From: Cryptomeria japonica
Taxonomy: Eukaryota > Streptophyta > Pinopsida > Cupressales > Cupressaceae
Length of the DNA stretch: 64,000 nucleotides
Direction: 5' to 3'
NCBI RefSeq assembly: GCF_030272615.1
Contig: NC_081414.1
Span: 817,790,396 to 817,854,395, forward strand
Shown here: piece after piece, positions 35,687 through 48,900 of the stretch
How the letters are laid out: every line of letters starts with the position of its first letter
Position numbering within the stretch: the stretch's first letter is position 1
Made by a program: the position numbers and the translations under genes
Notes under the pieces: model-generated
Told to the model about the DNA's origin: nothing
The model's input: the letters and a program-made list of their open reading frames with translations, nothing else
The model's database searches: none

Positions 35687-36615
35687 GACCCCATTCTTGA
35701 GCCTTGCATTACATCTCCTCCTCTTGATATCACATCACCTATTACACATGATGATGTGGATAGTGTGACAATTTTTCCTTCTTGTGATTCAGTGTAGCAG
35801 GATATATCTTGTCTTCCAACTTCAGTTGATTGGGATGATTACGTGACAGACATTGTAAGTTTGTTTGTGGAGTCCTAAATTGCAGATTTGGGAGACATCA
35901 TTGATGATATTTATCTTCTCTTTGATGAAGATAATCCTTCTTCGATTGTTACAAGGGAACACTCTGACCCTCTTGTTCATTCTCTACATGATCATTCTTT
36001 CGAGGTTGACATGATTGTGGATTCTTATGTACATCAGTTGGAGGAGGTCTCTTAATGATTAGAGGAGACATGTGAGTCTTTGGGACTTGTTCTACATTCA
36101 TTTCCACTAGATTTTGGAGTGCCTTTTTCAATAGTGTGGAGTAGTTCACCACCTTTGGAGGGGGTATCTTTCAGCATCGACATGGGGACACTTGAGCAGT
36201 TAGAGACTTCATTCATCATAAATTTTTTTAATACATCTTCCCTTCATGATTGGAGAGACTTCATGGATACACCTTTGGTTTTGTTTCTTCCCAAGGTGAG
36301 GAACATTGTTCGACGTTCATGGAGTAGTTTCTTCATTCATTCCCAATCTTCTATCATTAGTTTAGATTCTACATTGAGGGGGGGCTACCTAGCTTCTCTT
36401 CTTCTCTCATATGGGGGGGACTTTTTCATCACATGGGGTTTTGTTCCTCACACACTTCTATGAGAGTTCTCTTGTATAGTTTTCATCTCTCTTTTGGGGG
36501 AGGGTTTTTTCCCATTGGTTATTTCTCTCTTTCCCTACTTTATGAGAGATTTCATTGCATTACTTTGCATGCATTTTCATTTGTACATGGGTACCTAACA
36601 TGGCCTCATAGCTAG
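35687..36615 (+). pseudogene. Copia-2 tail ORF, unrecognised
   Basis: Protein-like but unfamiliar text fills the space where pol should be: an acidic part (DPILEPCITSPPLDITSPIT, DDIYLLFDEDNPSS) with stops, then an open stretch from 36080 to 36463 (LHSFPLDFGVPF, DWRDFMDTPLVLFLP, LASLLLSYGGDFFITWG). It ends before the polypurine tract. It may be remnants of a spacer or a degraded additional protein. Confidence 0.4.
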
Positions 36616-36684
36616 GACACATTTTGCATTGTTTAGTTGCATTGTAGATTTAAGTGCATTCCCCTAAGTTGCACTTAAGGGGGG

Positions 36685-37170
36685 TGTTGGTGTAATTATT
36701 TATTCATGTTGGATATTATTACACCTTACTTAATTTTACTTAGGATAATACATTTCATAGTAGTTTGGGTATGAGACACTTGGGTGTTTGTTCCACATTG
36801 GAAAAGTGTGTGTAGGAGAATTTCCACCTTTTATGGTGTGATCTTGTTACTACTCTATCATATCCACTTATTGTGGAGTGATAATTCCACCTTCGGTGGG
36901 TGATCCACCTCATGTAGAAAATTATATTGTTTCTCCTACCTACCACAACTATTTCCTACCTACCCTTGTTTCTTATTGAGCCACATGTCATGTTTGTGTG
37001 TTCATATATCCATATAGCCTAGCATACATAAGAAGGCTCATATTCATTGTATGTAACAATTATTGAACAACCATTTTTATCTATTGATGAGAATACAGTT
37101 TATTCTTGTCCTATATTTTGTCTCTCTATTTTGTACTTTTCATTGAGCTCTTGATCTTGGCAAAATATCA
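36685..37170 (+). repeat. Copia-2 3' LTR
   Basis: Matches 14086-14560, with a 12-bp duplication near 37112-37135 (tattttgt repeated). The polypurine tract cttaagggggg lies directly upstream. Confidence 0.9.
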
Positions 37171-37176
37171 CAACTA

Positions 37177-39835
37177 CCAATCTTTTTCCTGTCATCACTC
37201 CTTTGTTCTTATCCCCAATGATCTGATCTTTTGAATGATTCAACCTTACATACCTAGGAGGCTTTTTATTTTTTGTTCCTCTTCCCCGATCTTCAGTTAC
37301 TAATGAATTTTTTAATACTATCAAAGTAATTAATTCAACACTTTGTTCTGGTATAGGTGTTACCGATTCAATTATGATCATTTCCACCACAGGTTCTTGC
37401 TCATAAGTTATGATTTGACTTCCACTCTGCTCATCCAACTTGACAGTAGTGCCCTCCATAATTCTCTGCAATCTTTTGTTATAACATCTATATGCTTTGG
37501 TTTCATTGGAGTAACCAAGAAATATTCCTTTATCACATCTAGGATCAAACTTGCCAATGAAATCATCTCTTTTGATATAGCATTTACTACCAAATATTCT
37601 GAAGTACTTAACTATAGGTGTATTAACAAACCATAACTCATAAGGTGTCTTACCAGTTTCTCCTTTGATATGAACTCTGTTGAATGTATAAATTGTTGTT
37701 CTTACTGATTCTCTCTAGTAGATATAAGGTAGATTAGCTTCCATCATCATGGTTCTAGCAGCATCCAAGATAATTATGTTGTTTCTTTCCATAACTTCAT
37801 TCTGTTGAGGTGTCTGAGGAGTAAAAAATTCTCTCCTTATGCCATGCTTCTCACAAAAGTTATTAAACTCACCGGATGTGAATTCTCCACCATGATCTCA
37901 CCTTAAGCACTTAATCCTCAATCATGTCTCTATCTCAACCTTAGCTTTAAATATTTTAAACTTTTCAAAAGCCTCAGATTTCTCCCTTAGAAAAGTAACC
38001 CACATCATTCTAGAATAATCATCAATGAATAGCATAAAATATCTATCACCTTGAAAAATTTTGATTCTAGAAGGACCACACAAATCAGTATGAATAAGAT
38101 CAAGAACATCACTATATTTGTCTTGTATACTCTTAAAAGAAGTTCTGACCTGTTTTCCCATTTGACATTCCTTACATACCAGATTATAGGGCTTCACAAT
38201 CTTAGGTATATCTCTAATTACCTTAGTTGAACTGATTTTTACAATGCATTCAAAACTCACATGACAACGCCTCTTATGCCAAAGCCAACTCTCATCAATT
38301 TGTGCAATCAAACATGCCTTCTCACCAGAATTCAAATGAAAGATATTACCTTTTGTCTGTGTACCGGTAGCAATCTCCAATCCAGATGTATTAATGATCT
38401 TGCATTTTCCATCCTTGAATTGTAATTGAAATCCCTTATCTACCAACTATCCTACACTCAAAAGATTATGCCTTAAACCTTCAACATAATAAACTTTATC
38501 AGTATTGTGCTTACCATCTAATGATATAGTTCCTTTTCCCTTGATCATGCATGCTTTGTCATCTCCAAATCTAACCAGACTACCATCAAATTCTTGCAAA
38601 TATAGAAACTTCCTTTTATCTCCAGTCATATGATGTGAACATCCACTATCAATTACCCATTCATCCTTATCTTCAATTTTAGTAGCAAGGGCCTTTTCTT
38701 CAGGTACATTCCCTTCTGGTACCGGATCATCTTTGTTGATAGCCAAGAATACCCATTCCTTTCCATTGCTAAAACCACTAGCAGAGTCTTGTGTTGGTTC
38801 ATCATCAGAATCAGTCACACCTTCCTCATCAACAAAGTAACATGATTTGTCTATGTTTCTCCTATACTTATGCTTGTTTTGGTATTCAGGGTTAGGCTTA
38901 AAAGATCTTCTAGCTCTTTCTTCAAATCTTGAATTCCTTTCGAGACATCTAGATGCAAGATAACCTATCTTATTGCATGAAAAACATTTAAAGGGTGATT
39001 TTCCTTCATACTTACTTACTATCGGTCCTTTAGGTACCCTTCTAGAAAATAGGGCTTCAAGTTGCTCAAATTCTTCATCTTCCATCTTCGTATCCTTGAA
39101 TTCCTTTGCATACAAAACTTTCCAATCTTGCTTGTTGGTTGATGATGTAGATGCATGAAAAGAAAGTTCATATTTCACAGCTCCAGAAGGTCCAAATTCC
39201 TCAAGCTCAAAAGAAGATAATTTCCCAACCAAGGTATCCCTATTGACAAAAGTCTTTGCCATTGTTCTAAACTCATTAATTGCAGTAGCCTTCATCTTGT
39301 AAACTAGTGGTAATGCTTTCAGAACTTTGGAAACTATTTCATCTTCGCTTAGAGATCCACCACAACATTGAATTCCCATGACAATTTCATTTACCCTTTC
39401 CATAAATATAGTAATCCTTTCATCTTCTTCCATCTTCAAATTTTCATATCTCACCCAGTAACCATCAAGTTTAGCAATCTTAACAGTAGGATCACCTTCA
39501 TTTAGAGTCTCCAACATGTCCCATATAGCCTTTGCAGTTGATTTATCAGTCAATCCCATTATTTGTTGATCAAAAAGTGCACACAAGAGGGCTTATCTAT
39601 CTCTACAATCATTCTCAAGCTCCTTATCCAAGTTTGTCAGAGGAGGATTATCGGATGCCAGATTATGAGGTGTAACTCCTTTCTCATTGATCTCCCATAT
39701 TTCCTTACCAAGACATCTCAAATGAGTCTCCATCTGAATCTTCCATACTCTGTAATTTGTTCCATCAAGCCTAGGAATTTCTCTCCGGAAGACAGCTGCA
39801 GATGAACTAGATGAAATTGAACTGTTAGATGCCAT
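37177..39835 (-). pseudogene. Copia-1 gag, protease and integrase (decayed)
   Basis: MASNSSISSSSSAAVFRREI (39835) starts Gag, with DGTNYRVWKIQMETHL and a UBN2-type core (39586-39200). A CCHC-like FKCFSCNKIGYLASRC lies near 39000 with Y in place of H. The protease is DEWVIDSGCSHHMTG (38665). The integrase zinc domain (WHKRRCH...CKECQMGK), IHTDLCGP with the first catalytic Asp, DHGGEF with the second, and the FFTPQTPQQN...ERNN segment follow. Then come FGSKCYIKRDD and KKPPRYVRLNHSKDQIIGD. Stops include TAA at 39590, TAG after LLSVG (38447, family Gln), TGA at 37922 and TAG for a Trp near 37718. The frame ends at the Copia-2 junction and resumes at 14085. Confidence 0.92.
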
Positions 39836-39879
39836 AGGATCTTCCTCAAGTAGTTAAGCTTTTGCAGAGAGGACCAAAT

Positions 39880-39890
39880 CTCTAATACCA
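39880..39890 (-). promoter_or_regulatory. Copia-1 primer-binding site (mutated)
   Basis: The minus strand reads TGGTATTAGAG, one C to T change from the initiator tRNA-Met site TGGTATCAGAG, two bases from the 5' LTR. Confidence 0.85.
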
Positions 39891-39892
39891 AT

Positions 39893-41135
39893 TGTTAGAT
39901 GGTTCAAATAATCAGAGGACAACTAAGAGGGGGGGTGAATCAGTTGTCAACAGATTACTGGAACCTTAAGCATTCATAACTTTATTAATGGAACATATAA
40001 GATCAATACCAGAATGCATAAACCAATTATCGGAATAGAAGATATAACAATTGAGCAAGAGAAACAATTAGAGAATAGTTACCATCCATTCATAACACAT
40101 GACACCAATATTTGTATGTGGAAAACCCAATAAAGGGAAAAACCACGGTGGGAAGCCTACCCATAGTCAGATAATACTTCTACAGTATGTGATTATAAAT
40201 TGAGGGGCCTGCACATGCAAGAAGGCCAATGGCCTAGAGAACACTACTCATCACAAAAGGAGCCTCACTGACTACAAAATAAATCTAGACTACAATCCAA
40301 AAAAGAAGAATGAACTGCAATAATAACATCTCCTATGCCTGAGTACAGATCTAGTTAAGCTCAATATCAAAGGTCTTAAACCTCTTACATAAACTCAACT
40401 CGATCATCTATGATTGACCAAATCCTCCGCATGAATTATTATTACATTATTATCTTCCTTGCATATGATCTAAAATGAGATCTTACACATATATACAAAC
40501 CCTAGACCTAAACAATTAGGTCGGCTACCCAAATACTAATTCAATAAATCCATTACATAATTCCAAAATAAAATCATAAAAAATGTCTTCCTAAGGCCAA
40601 ACAAATATCATCCAACCAATAAATCATCCCCAAAACACATCAGAGAGATCCATCAACACGTTTCATGAAACTGGTCCATAACCTAGATAGTACCGAATCT
40701 AATTTAGGTCCACACATGCTAAAGAAATGATTCCAATCAATCAAGGCACAAACACAATCACCATCAGCATCCTGAATCCCTATAAGAATCCATACCAACA
40801 CCACTTATGCTCATAAAAAATTGTCAATAAAGCTCTACTAGTTAAACCCTTATCGAATCAAGAAACTAGGCTTACAAGCACATAAGATAGCATCTGATCA
40901 TTAGGACAATACCAACTGACTGAAACATATACCTGAATAGCATGAATAGAATATCTAAGACAATGCCATAAACCAAAGCATATCGAAGTATATCAGATCA
41001 ACATGATCATTCAACCGGAAACCAACCATCCTACTGGAACGTATCAAATACCGGTAAACAGCCAAAGTAGCTAGTGTTGACATCAATGACAAAATATAAA
41101 TGCAACACATAATCAATTCCTTCATATTACCAATA
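39893..41135 (-). repeat. Copia-1 5' LTR
   Basis: 1243 bp, matched to 10915-12158. It carries the G-run box at about 39923-39945 and the stem phrase gtggaaaaccc...gggaaaaaccacgg at 40118-40149. Confidence 0.92.
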
Positions 41136-41140
41136 GGAGA

Positions 41141-42225
41141 GATCCCACACTACGTGGTCTCCCCATGCAGGTGGGTGAGCCCCAACCTACGTGGGAAAGA
41201 GCTCATGCTAGCATGGATCTCCCCATGCAAAGGGAAGGCCCATAGTGGGGGGAAAATAAACACCACCCCACCCAACACATAATACAAAAAAAATAAAACT
41301 GCATAGAACACAAAGCTCCAAACCAGTGGGAAAAGGTGTTAGGAAGGAAGATATGTAGAGTTACAGACATACATAAACTAGATCTCAAAAAATAGAATAA
41401 AAGGAAAGAAAATAATATAGGATTATTGTCCTCTCTACAAGATGTCATAGGATGAATCAAAAAGAAGATTTAGATTTAAATGATAGTACTATCATTACAA
41501 TCAGCTCAGATCATGCTATAAATTAAATCTAAAATAATTTAAGATTAACCATAACCAACAGTAATACATAAGGACATGTATGCATCAAAATTCCATCCAT
41601 ACATATACACAGACAACAAATTTTATTTTGGTAATCTACATGAGCACAAAGACACTAAAATCCAAACAACATGGGCAGAAGAGATTAACGCCTACTTGGA
41701 AAATGAAATATTCCCAAACTTGAAAACATGCTCTAAAATCTCTCAATATAGTCCAACTCTTCAACAACCTCCTATCTTCAATCCACTACCACACCACACC
41801 AAAAATTCTCCTCTAAAATCTCTTCCCAAGAATAGGTAAAAAAAAAAACACAATTTTCCATTTCCCTTTTTTTTTCAAGAAGGAATTGGGAACTATATAA
41901 AACTCCTCCCATTCATAACCAATCTGCTATAATAAAGTTAATTTGCCATTAACATTAACTTTTGATTATCTATAATATTAAAGTAATTTAATAAAAGCTA
42001 TATTAATCAAATACATTTAACTTTTAATTATTTAAACCATTAATTTTGTGAGACTTAATTAATCAATTATTTAAATCATTACCTAAATTGAATTAATTGT
42101 ATCAAACTTTAAACTATTAATCTTTATTAAGTAAATTTAATTTATTGATTACGTTTGAAAACTATATCGTTATTAAAGTTACACATGCATATTCATATGC
42201 ATATATTTATTATTTGCCTTTGTAA
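41141..42225. repeat. continuation of the older repeat; no gene
   Basis: It resumes the sequence interrupted at 10914 with the same 'ccccat...gtggga' units (41141-41230). It then becomes AT-rich with an A-run at 41838 and short homopolymers. I see no coding sequence. Confidence 0.45.
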
Positions 42226-43381
42226 TGTTGGTGAAAAATGAGTGAATGAGAGATCTAGAGGAAAGCTTTTCTTCCCTCCGAGCAAAGATGAAAGTTTCAC
42301 TATGGATTTCCTTTCAAACACTTTTCATGCATTACATTGGAAGAGGGCAAGGTAAATTCGCTAGATTCAACCTCTAAAGAAGGAGATTGAATTCTGATTG
42401 AAATGATAAGAGAATGATAAGTTAACCCCCTCTTCTTGGAAAAGAAAGGATTGACTGAATTGTGTATTATGACTAAGTGGAAAAGTGGCAAAGATCTTAT
42501 TATAACTCGAGATAGAAGCATGGGATGAATTTGTGCACCTGGATCTAGCAATAATATGTTGAGACAAAGCTGCCCTGCGAATTTGAAAAAAAGTTGTCTG
42601 GACCATGGCGAAAGTGTACACGGTCCTTTGAAAAATCTGCGAAATGAAAAGGGTTTTTTCGCCTCTGCAAATGGATTCCAAATATACAAACATAGTTGCG
42701 CACCTACAACCTACACATAGAAAAGAGAGGAAAAGGGGATGGGATTGGGATTTTTCCTTCAGGTCAAACCCTAGTTTTGGAATTAACCAAATGATGAAAG
42801 AAAGTACTTGCAAGTAAATGTAAATGAAAGATTGAAATGTAAATCACCTCAAGGGAGGTTGTGATAGAAATGTTGATAGAATTACTTGTATGAAGTTGAA
42901 TGTTAAAATGGATCTCCTCTTCAATGGTTGAATCCTTCACTTGAATGCAACACCTAGCCTTGAAGGGAGACTTGAGATGCTCAATGCTTGAAAGGGATGC
43001 TTAAATGCGTGGTCTCATGAATTTCTCACTTATGAAAATGGGAAAGTGAATGCAACTTATATACTCGTCAATTAGGGTTATTTATCTGATTTTTCATCAC
43101 AAGCCGACACCGAGGGAGTTTTCCCACTCAATATGAAACCTCCAATGCAAAATTTGAAGGGTCCAGCCCTAAAATAGGGAAGGGACAGGGGCTTCACACC
43201 CTTATTCTACCCCTTTTTCCAGGATAAGAAGTAGTTTAGGCAATGCAGAGGGCAACAAAGATGCATTTTTCAAGGGCTAAGCAATTCTTTGGTCTCCGAT
43301 CAAGTTTGGGGATTCGGTTCGCATGCATGACGACCCTAATGTGATCGAAAATTTTAAGGGTCACAATTTTATGACACTACA
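42226..43381 (-). repeat. putative 3' LTR of the Gypsy-like element
   Basis: It begins TGTTGGTG and ends CACTACA, giving inverted termini, and abuts the polypurine tract at 43382. There is no second copy in the window, so the left boundary rests on the terminal inverted repeat only. Confidence 0.6.
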
Positions 43382-44136
43382 TTTAGCCCCCACTTTAACA
43401 TGAGTATGAGCATACACCAATACTAATGGTATAGTACAAGGAAATGAGATTGAAAGACTTCTACCATGTCAAGAAGGCAAGATGCACCAAGCCCTCAGTG
43501 GAATTGGGATCTTACGAATTCAATTGACAAAGTAAAAGGGAAGATCAAGAAGGGGAAAACCATGACTACAAGTAGCAAGGTTCCCCTCACTATGAGTCAT
43601 GAAAGAAAGGATACCTAATATTACAAAGCAAAACAAAGTTCACTAAGTAACTCTTAGTATCAAGAAGAAAAATATAAGTGGAGTGTATACCCCCACATTA
43701 AAGAGATCGCACACGCCTTATTGGGAATGATGGATTTAAGGTAGGATACGTCCAAGAGAGAGAGAGAGAAGAGAGGGATCACATTATCACAAGGATTTAG
43801 CCCCTAGTTGAGGAATAAACCAAAGGATAATGAACACAAAACATGAGGTAGTTTATCTTTCCTAGGGGTCAGTATGTTGTATAATAACTCATGTATATCA
43901 TATATGTATATGCATATAATAATTGTCATTCCCCAAAGAAAGGAAACTTCCTTGGAAGAAAGGGAAGACAAGAGTCTTTTGAGTCAACATGAAAGAGATT
44001 GAGAAAATATCTCAATTCTTTGCATCATCCTCAAATAGACATTAAGGGAACAATAGAAGAGCAGGGATACACATAGAAGAATGGTCACAAAAGAGCAAGG
44101 AAGGAGAGGGAGAGAAGATCTACTATCCTAATGTTA
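43382..44136 (-). other. 3' untranslated part of the Gypsy-like element
   Basis: Non-coding stretch between the last ORF and the LTR. Purine-rich (gagagagagag near 43757). Only the polypurine tract is recognisable. Confidence 0.5.
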
Positions 44137-45504
44137 CTAATCTAGCACGACATTGACCTCCCAATCTTGCTGATAACTATTTTGGGAAGTTGGGTAACAT
44201 GCCAAAGGAGCAACATCGAGCACAACAGATAGAGCTATCATAAGATCCGAACAAGGACTATTCTCATGTGGTAATTCACTTTGTTCGGCTCTAGGAGATA
44301 GGATTAGGGCTTTGGAAAATTCAACTGATAAATTCTTGTCAACATCAACATATTCATAATCATGATCAGAAGCATTAGGAGTTGTATTTCCATCATGAAT
44401 AACATCACCACTTATTTCTGCATCAAGATTTATAGATAGAGGACCTTGTACATGAATAGAAGTAAAACCATCACATGTTTTTTGCAACTTATGTTTAGGA
44501 GATTTAGGTTCAATATATTTCTTAGGAGAAAAGGGAATCATGTCAACTATTGGAGTTTTAGGAGATTGAATAGTTTGAGGGATAGCTTCACGAGCTCGAG
44601 CACGATGTCTTCATCGGTTTTCTCTCACACAATGATTTCATCGAGTCTTTGTGGAAGGCTGAGAAGGAGCAAGAACATTTGTTGAAGTGGGAATGTTTTC
44701 CTTTTTGATGATTGAAGGTTTAGGTTGAGGTCTTTTAGGTTGGACAAGACGATAAGTAGGCCTCTTCTCTCTATAAGAGAAAGGAGGCGGAACTGCACCA
44801 TATAAAGGAGGAATGTTAGGTGTAGGAAGGAGACTAGGTCCATCATGAGGATGAAGTACAGGTCTAAATTTAGGTGAATTTTTTGTTTGTTTGTTAAGAG
44901 AAGGCATAGACACATCCATAGGAATAGATTGAGGATCTTCCTTAGGAGGAAGATTAGTTCTATCCATGAGGGGAAGAACTTCATCTTCCAGAATGATAGG
45001 AATGTCAAGTGTTGGGGATCTAGGTTGAATTAAGGACAATATCATATCTTTCTTCCATTTTTTATAAGATTGAAAAAGAGCATCACTCCTTGATGGAAGA
45101 GATTGAAATTGCTTAGGCCAAAAGAAATCAATAGTAACGCTAGGGCTTCTTTTGGATGGTCTAAATAAGCTATGGTTCATAGTTATGATTTTGCCATTGT
45201 GAGGAAATTTCAAAGACTTATGGATTAGAGAAGCAATAACCTTCATGGAAGATAGACAAGGATAGCCCAACTTCACATGGAATTGCTCGGAAGAAGGAAT
45301 GATAAAAAATTTGACATCCATAGATTTAGTGTGAACTTCAATAGGAAGGGTGATAGAACCAATGGTAGGACAAAAGAATCCATCAAATAACTTCACAAGC
45401 ATAGTGGAATCATCATATATTGGTTTACACAATCGTAAAGTGAAAAGATACTCTTGAGTGATGACATTAACCATGCAAGAGGGTAAACAAGGGCACCACG
45501 ATAA
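44137..45504 (-). pseudogene. Gypsy-like protease region and C-terminal tail
   Basis: The frame runs from the Copia-4 insertion site through VNVITQEYLFTLRL, then the retropepsin-like segment PTIGSITLPIEVHTKSMDVKF and HVKLGYPCLSSM (about 45360-45240), where Gypsy proteins carry the strand around the LLGRPWL motif. Two TGA codons (44635 and 44605, in CGA-like context) interrupt it. The tail is proline-rich (RPTYRLVQPKRPQPKP) and then acidic. It ends at a stop at 44137 with no RT following. The protease active-site D-S/T-G was not seen. Confidence 0.65.
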
Positions 45505-45509
45505 GGTAT

Positions 45510-45880
45510 TGTTAGGGTTTCAAGCAGATCCGAAGCAAATATAAACTAACAATTATATGAAGATTTAAATACAAAAGATAAAGGAATAAAATAGGACACA
45601 GATAACAGAGAAATTTAACATGGTTCACCCAGAATGGGTTACGTCCACCATACATAGCCATCCAATCTTTCTTATTATTTAGCAAAAATAGTACATCAAC
45701 CTTACAATGCCTTAAGCATCCTAGTCACTTATAACATGCATTTTTAGGGCAACAAACAAAGTTAGCCTTTTTTAGGGTTTTATTACAATGTCGGTTTTCA
45801 TCAACAAAAACATCCAAAACATACTTGCTAATACGTGCTGAGTGTATAGTACTTTGCTGATCAGTCACCACATATCAACA
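45510..45880 (-). repeat. Copia-4 3' LTR
   Basis: Plus-strand reading begins tgttagggtttcaagcag and ends catatcaaca. It contains cacccagaatgggt, the family's variant of the LTR stem phrase, at about 45626. Confidence 0.9.
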
Positions 45881-45977
45881 ATCTCCCACTTGGAGACTGA
45901 TACTAGATGACATAATTGTACTTGTAGCATCCGTTGGATAAAACACTTGGACTTGATTGGTATAAATTTCACAATTA

Positions 45978-48900
45978 TCAATCAAGAAGACCAACAAAAA
46001 CTGATGAAGAAATCAACTTCTCCTGTGGAACTGCCTTCATGAACATATCTGCAGGATTCTCACTTGTGTGAATCTTCTCAAGCCGTAACTGGCCCTCCTC
46101 CAAAACAATTTGGATGAAGTGGTACCTGAGCTGAATGTGCTTTGTCCTTGAATGAAAAGTAGAGTTCTTTGCAAGATGAATGGCACTCTGGCTATCAATA
46201 TACAATGGGCTATCCTCCCGTGTCTGACCCAATTCCTCTAGAAAACATTGTAACCAAATCATCTCCTTGTTGGATTTTGTAGTAGAAACATACTCAGCTT
46301 CAGTGGTTGAAAGTGCAACAACCTTTTGCAACCTAGAAATCCAACTGACTACAGTTCCCCCTATAGTAAAAACATACCCTGTAGTACTCCTCCGTGAATC
46401 AATATCACTTGCCAAATCAAAGTCAACAAATCCACTCAAAGCAGAATTAGATCCTTTGAAACTTAATGCCTTAGTAGTAGTTTCTTTCAAATACCAAAGA
46501 ATCCATTTCACAGCATTCCAATGTTCCATATGTGGATTACTCATAAACCTGCTCACAACTCCCACTACATGTGCAATATCTGGCCTTGTGCATACCATTG
46601 CATACATCAGACTGCCAATAGCTGATGAATATGGGATGTTAGACATTTTATTTACCTCTTCCTGTGCCTTTGGGCACATCTCCTTAGTCAATTTGAAATG
46701 ACTAGCCAAAGGTGTACTAATTGCTTTTGCATCCTACATGTTAAATCTTTTCAACACCTTCTTTATATACTCACTTTGGGACAAATTCAAGGTTCTATTT
46801 TTCTTGTCCCATGTAATCCTCATACCGAGAATTTGTTTAACTGCACCCAAATCCTTCATAGCAAATGACCTGGCTAATTTCTATTTAAGATCATTTATAT
46901 GTTGCATGTTAGACCCAACAACAAGCATGTCATCAACATAAAGCAACAGGATAATATAACTGCCATTATCCAATCTCTTAAAATATACACAATGATCAGA
47001 ATGACATCTATGATAACCATGTTTAGCCATGAAACTATCAAATTTTAAATACCATTGTCAGGGTGCTTTCTTTAGGCCATACAAGATTTTCTTCAACCTG
47101 CACACCAAGTTCTCCTTACCCTTGACCTCATATCACTATGGTTGCAACATGTAAATTTCCTCCTCCAAATCTCCATGGAGAAAAGCTATTTTGACATCTA
47201 ATTGTTCAAGATGTAAATCATCTATAGCCACAAGACTAAGTACAGTTCTAATTGAAGTCATTTTTACAATGAGAGAAAATATTTCATCATAATCTATACC
47301 CTTTTCTGTGCAAAACCTTTTACCATAAGTTTGGCCTTATATCTATTCTGACCTCCTTCCTCCTCCTTCAGCCTATAAACCCATTTTTTAAGCAAGGCTC
47401 TTTTTTCTACAGGTAAAGGGACTAAGTCCTAGGTCTTATTTTCCATCAAGGAGTCCACCTCCTCTTTCATGCCTAGCTCCCACTATTGTTTGGCATCCAC
47501 CTGCATTGCTTCTTCATATTCTTCGGGTTCACCAGAATCAGTTAATAAAATAGAATAAAAAGAAGGAGAAAAAATTTCAGGGGGTCTACTTAATCTTGTA
47601 GAATGTCTAACACTTGTAGGAGTTTGTGGAACAATTTGTTGTTGTTGAGCATCAGGTACCTGTGGCATTTCATTTTTAGAAATCTCATGCAACACCACAT
47701 ATTCTTGTTTGTCCTATTCATGCTTCTTTTCCTGCATCTATTCTTTATACATGACCTTCTCATTGAATATGACATCTCTACTTCTAATTATTTTCTTATT
47801 TTCAAAATCCCACAATCGATAGCCATATTCATCTATCCCATATCCAATGAAGGTACATTTATGAGATTTAGCATCAAACTTGGTTCTGTTTTCTTTATCA
47901 ACATGCACAAAAGATTCACAACCAGAGGTTTTCAAAAAAGAATAATTTACCTTTTTACCAGTCCATGCCTCCTCTGGAATACCACCATCCAAAGGGGTTG
48001 AAGGTACTCTATTTATCAAATAGACAACAATATGTACAACATCTGCCCAAAAATGTAAGGGCAATCCAACATGCAATCTCATGCTCCTCACACATTTCAT
48101 GATAGTCCTATTCATTCTCTCTGACACACCATTTTCATGTGGAGTTCCTGGAACTATCTTCTACTTTCAAATCTCATTTAAGGAGAATTAATCTTCAAAT
48201 GCTTTGCTACAATACTCACCTCCATTATCCGATCTGAGACACTTCAACTTTTTTCCTGTCTCATTCTCAACCAAAGCTTTCCATTTCTTAAAAGTTTCAA
48301 AAACATCTAATTTTTGTTTTAGGAAATATACCCATGTTTTTTTGGTTGTCATCAATAAAAATAACATAATAACAAGAGCCACCAAGAGATGATACCTGAG
48401 CTGGTTCCCATACATCTGAATGCACAAGCTCTAACTTCTCACTCTTCTTCTCTTTCCCAACCTTGAGAAATATGACTCTTTTTTGTTTACCATAAACATA
48501 GTTTTCACAGAACTCTAAATCAATCTTCTTTAGTCCTAGAAATAGATTTTGGAGTGAAGGATTTTCATCCCTTTCTCACTCATGTGCCCAAGCCTATGGT
48601 GCCACATTATCGAATCTGTTCTTGCAACATATATTATTGTTGTCCCTGCGGTAACTTTATCTATAGTAGCTAAGGTAGAGTAAGTGTTACTAGTACATAG
48701 ATATAATGTGCCTACCTTCACACCTTTAGCTACTACTAATGATCCTTTAGTGACCTTCCAGATACTGTCTGAGAAGGTAACTATGTAACCTTCACTACCC
48801 AGTTGCCCTGCAGAAATTAAATTTCTTCTTAAATTAGGAACATGTCTTACTTCCTATAGAAACCAGTCATTTCCATTTTGCAACTTGATCTTTATCTTTC

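Larger units (their letters stand above)
14086..37170 (+). mobile_element. Copia-2, pol-less (gag-protease) LTR element inside Copia-1
   Basis: The 5' LTR is 14086-14560 and the 3' LTR 36685 to about 37170, both starting TGTTGGTGTAATTATTTATT. The primer-binding site tggtatcagagac at 14561 directly follows the 5' LTR. The polypurine tract cttaagggggg lies at 36674-36684. Coding is limited to gag and a protease (34210-35686) plus an unrecognised tail ORF; no integrase, RT or RNase H is present, so it is non-autonomous. It sits in the Copia-1 polyprotein after a GKRL motif; ANEVCL resumes on the other side. The flanks gctaa and accaa may be a mutated duplication but do not match cleanly. About 18.5 kb of its span (roughly 15.0-33.5 kb) is a later insertion in its leader. 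Confidence 0.85.
10915..41135 (-). mobile_element. Copia-1, LTR retrotransposon split by nested insertions
   Basis: The 5' LTR is 39893-41135 and the 3' LTR 10915-12158. The target-site duplication is ggaga (10910-10914 and 41136-41140). Internal order on the minus strand is primer-binding site, gag, protease, integrase (39835-37177), then RT and RNase H (14085 to about 12480). This is the Ty1/Copia order. Copia-2 interrupts the polyprotein between integrase and RT, so about 23 kb of the span is foreign. The LTRs, read on the plus strand, begin TGTTAGA and end CCAATA, so the element's own 5' end is TATTGG rather than TG; both copies share this. Repeated polypurine tracts precede the 3' LTR as in Sirevirus-type Copias; that lineage assignment is tentative. 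Confidence 0.93.

Noticed and set aside
14081..37181. Target-site duplication of Copia-2 (gctaa / accaa)
   Set aside because: Only three of five bases agree, and the LTR end is ambiguous by a few bases.
42300..42813. Two overlapping minus-strand ORFs
   Set aside because: They lie inside the putative Gypsy-like LTR and show no protein-like conservation.
46267..46701. 144-codon plus-strand ORF
   Set aside because: Antisense of the Copia-4 RNase H region.
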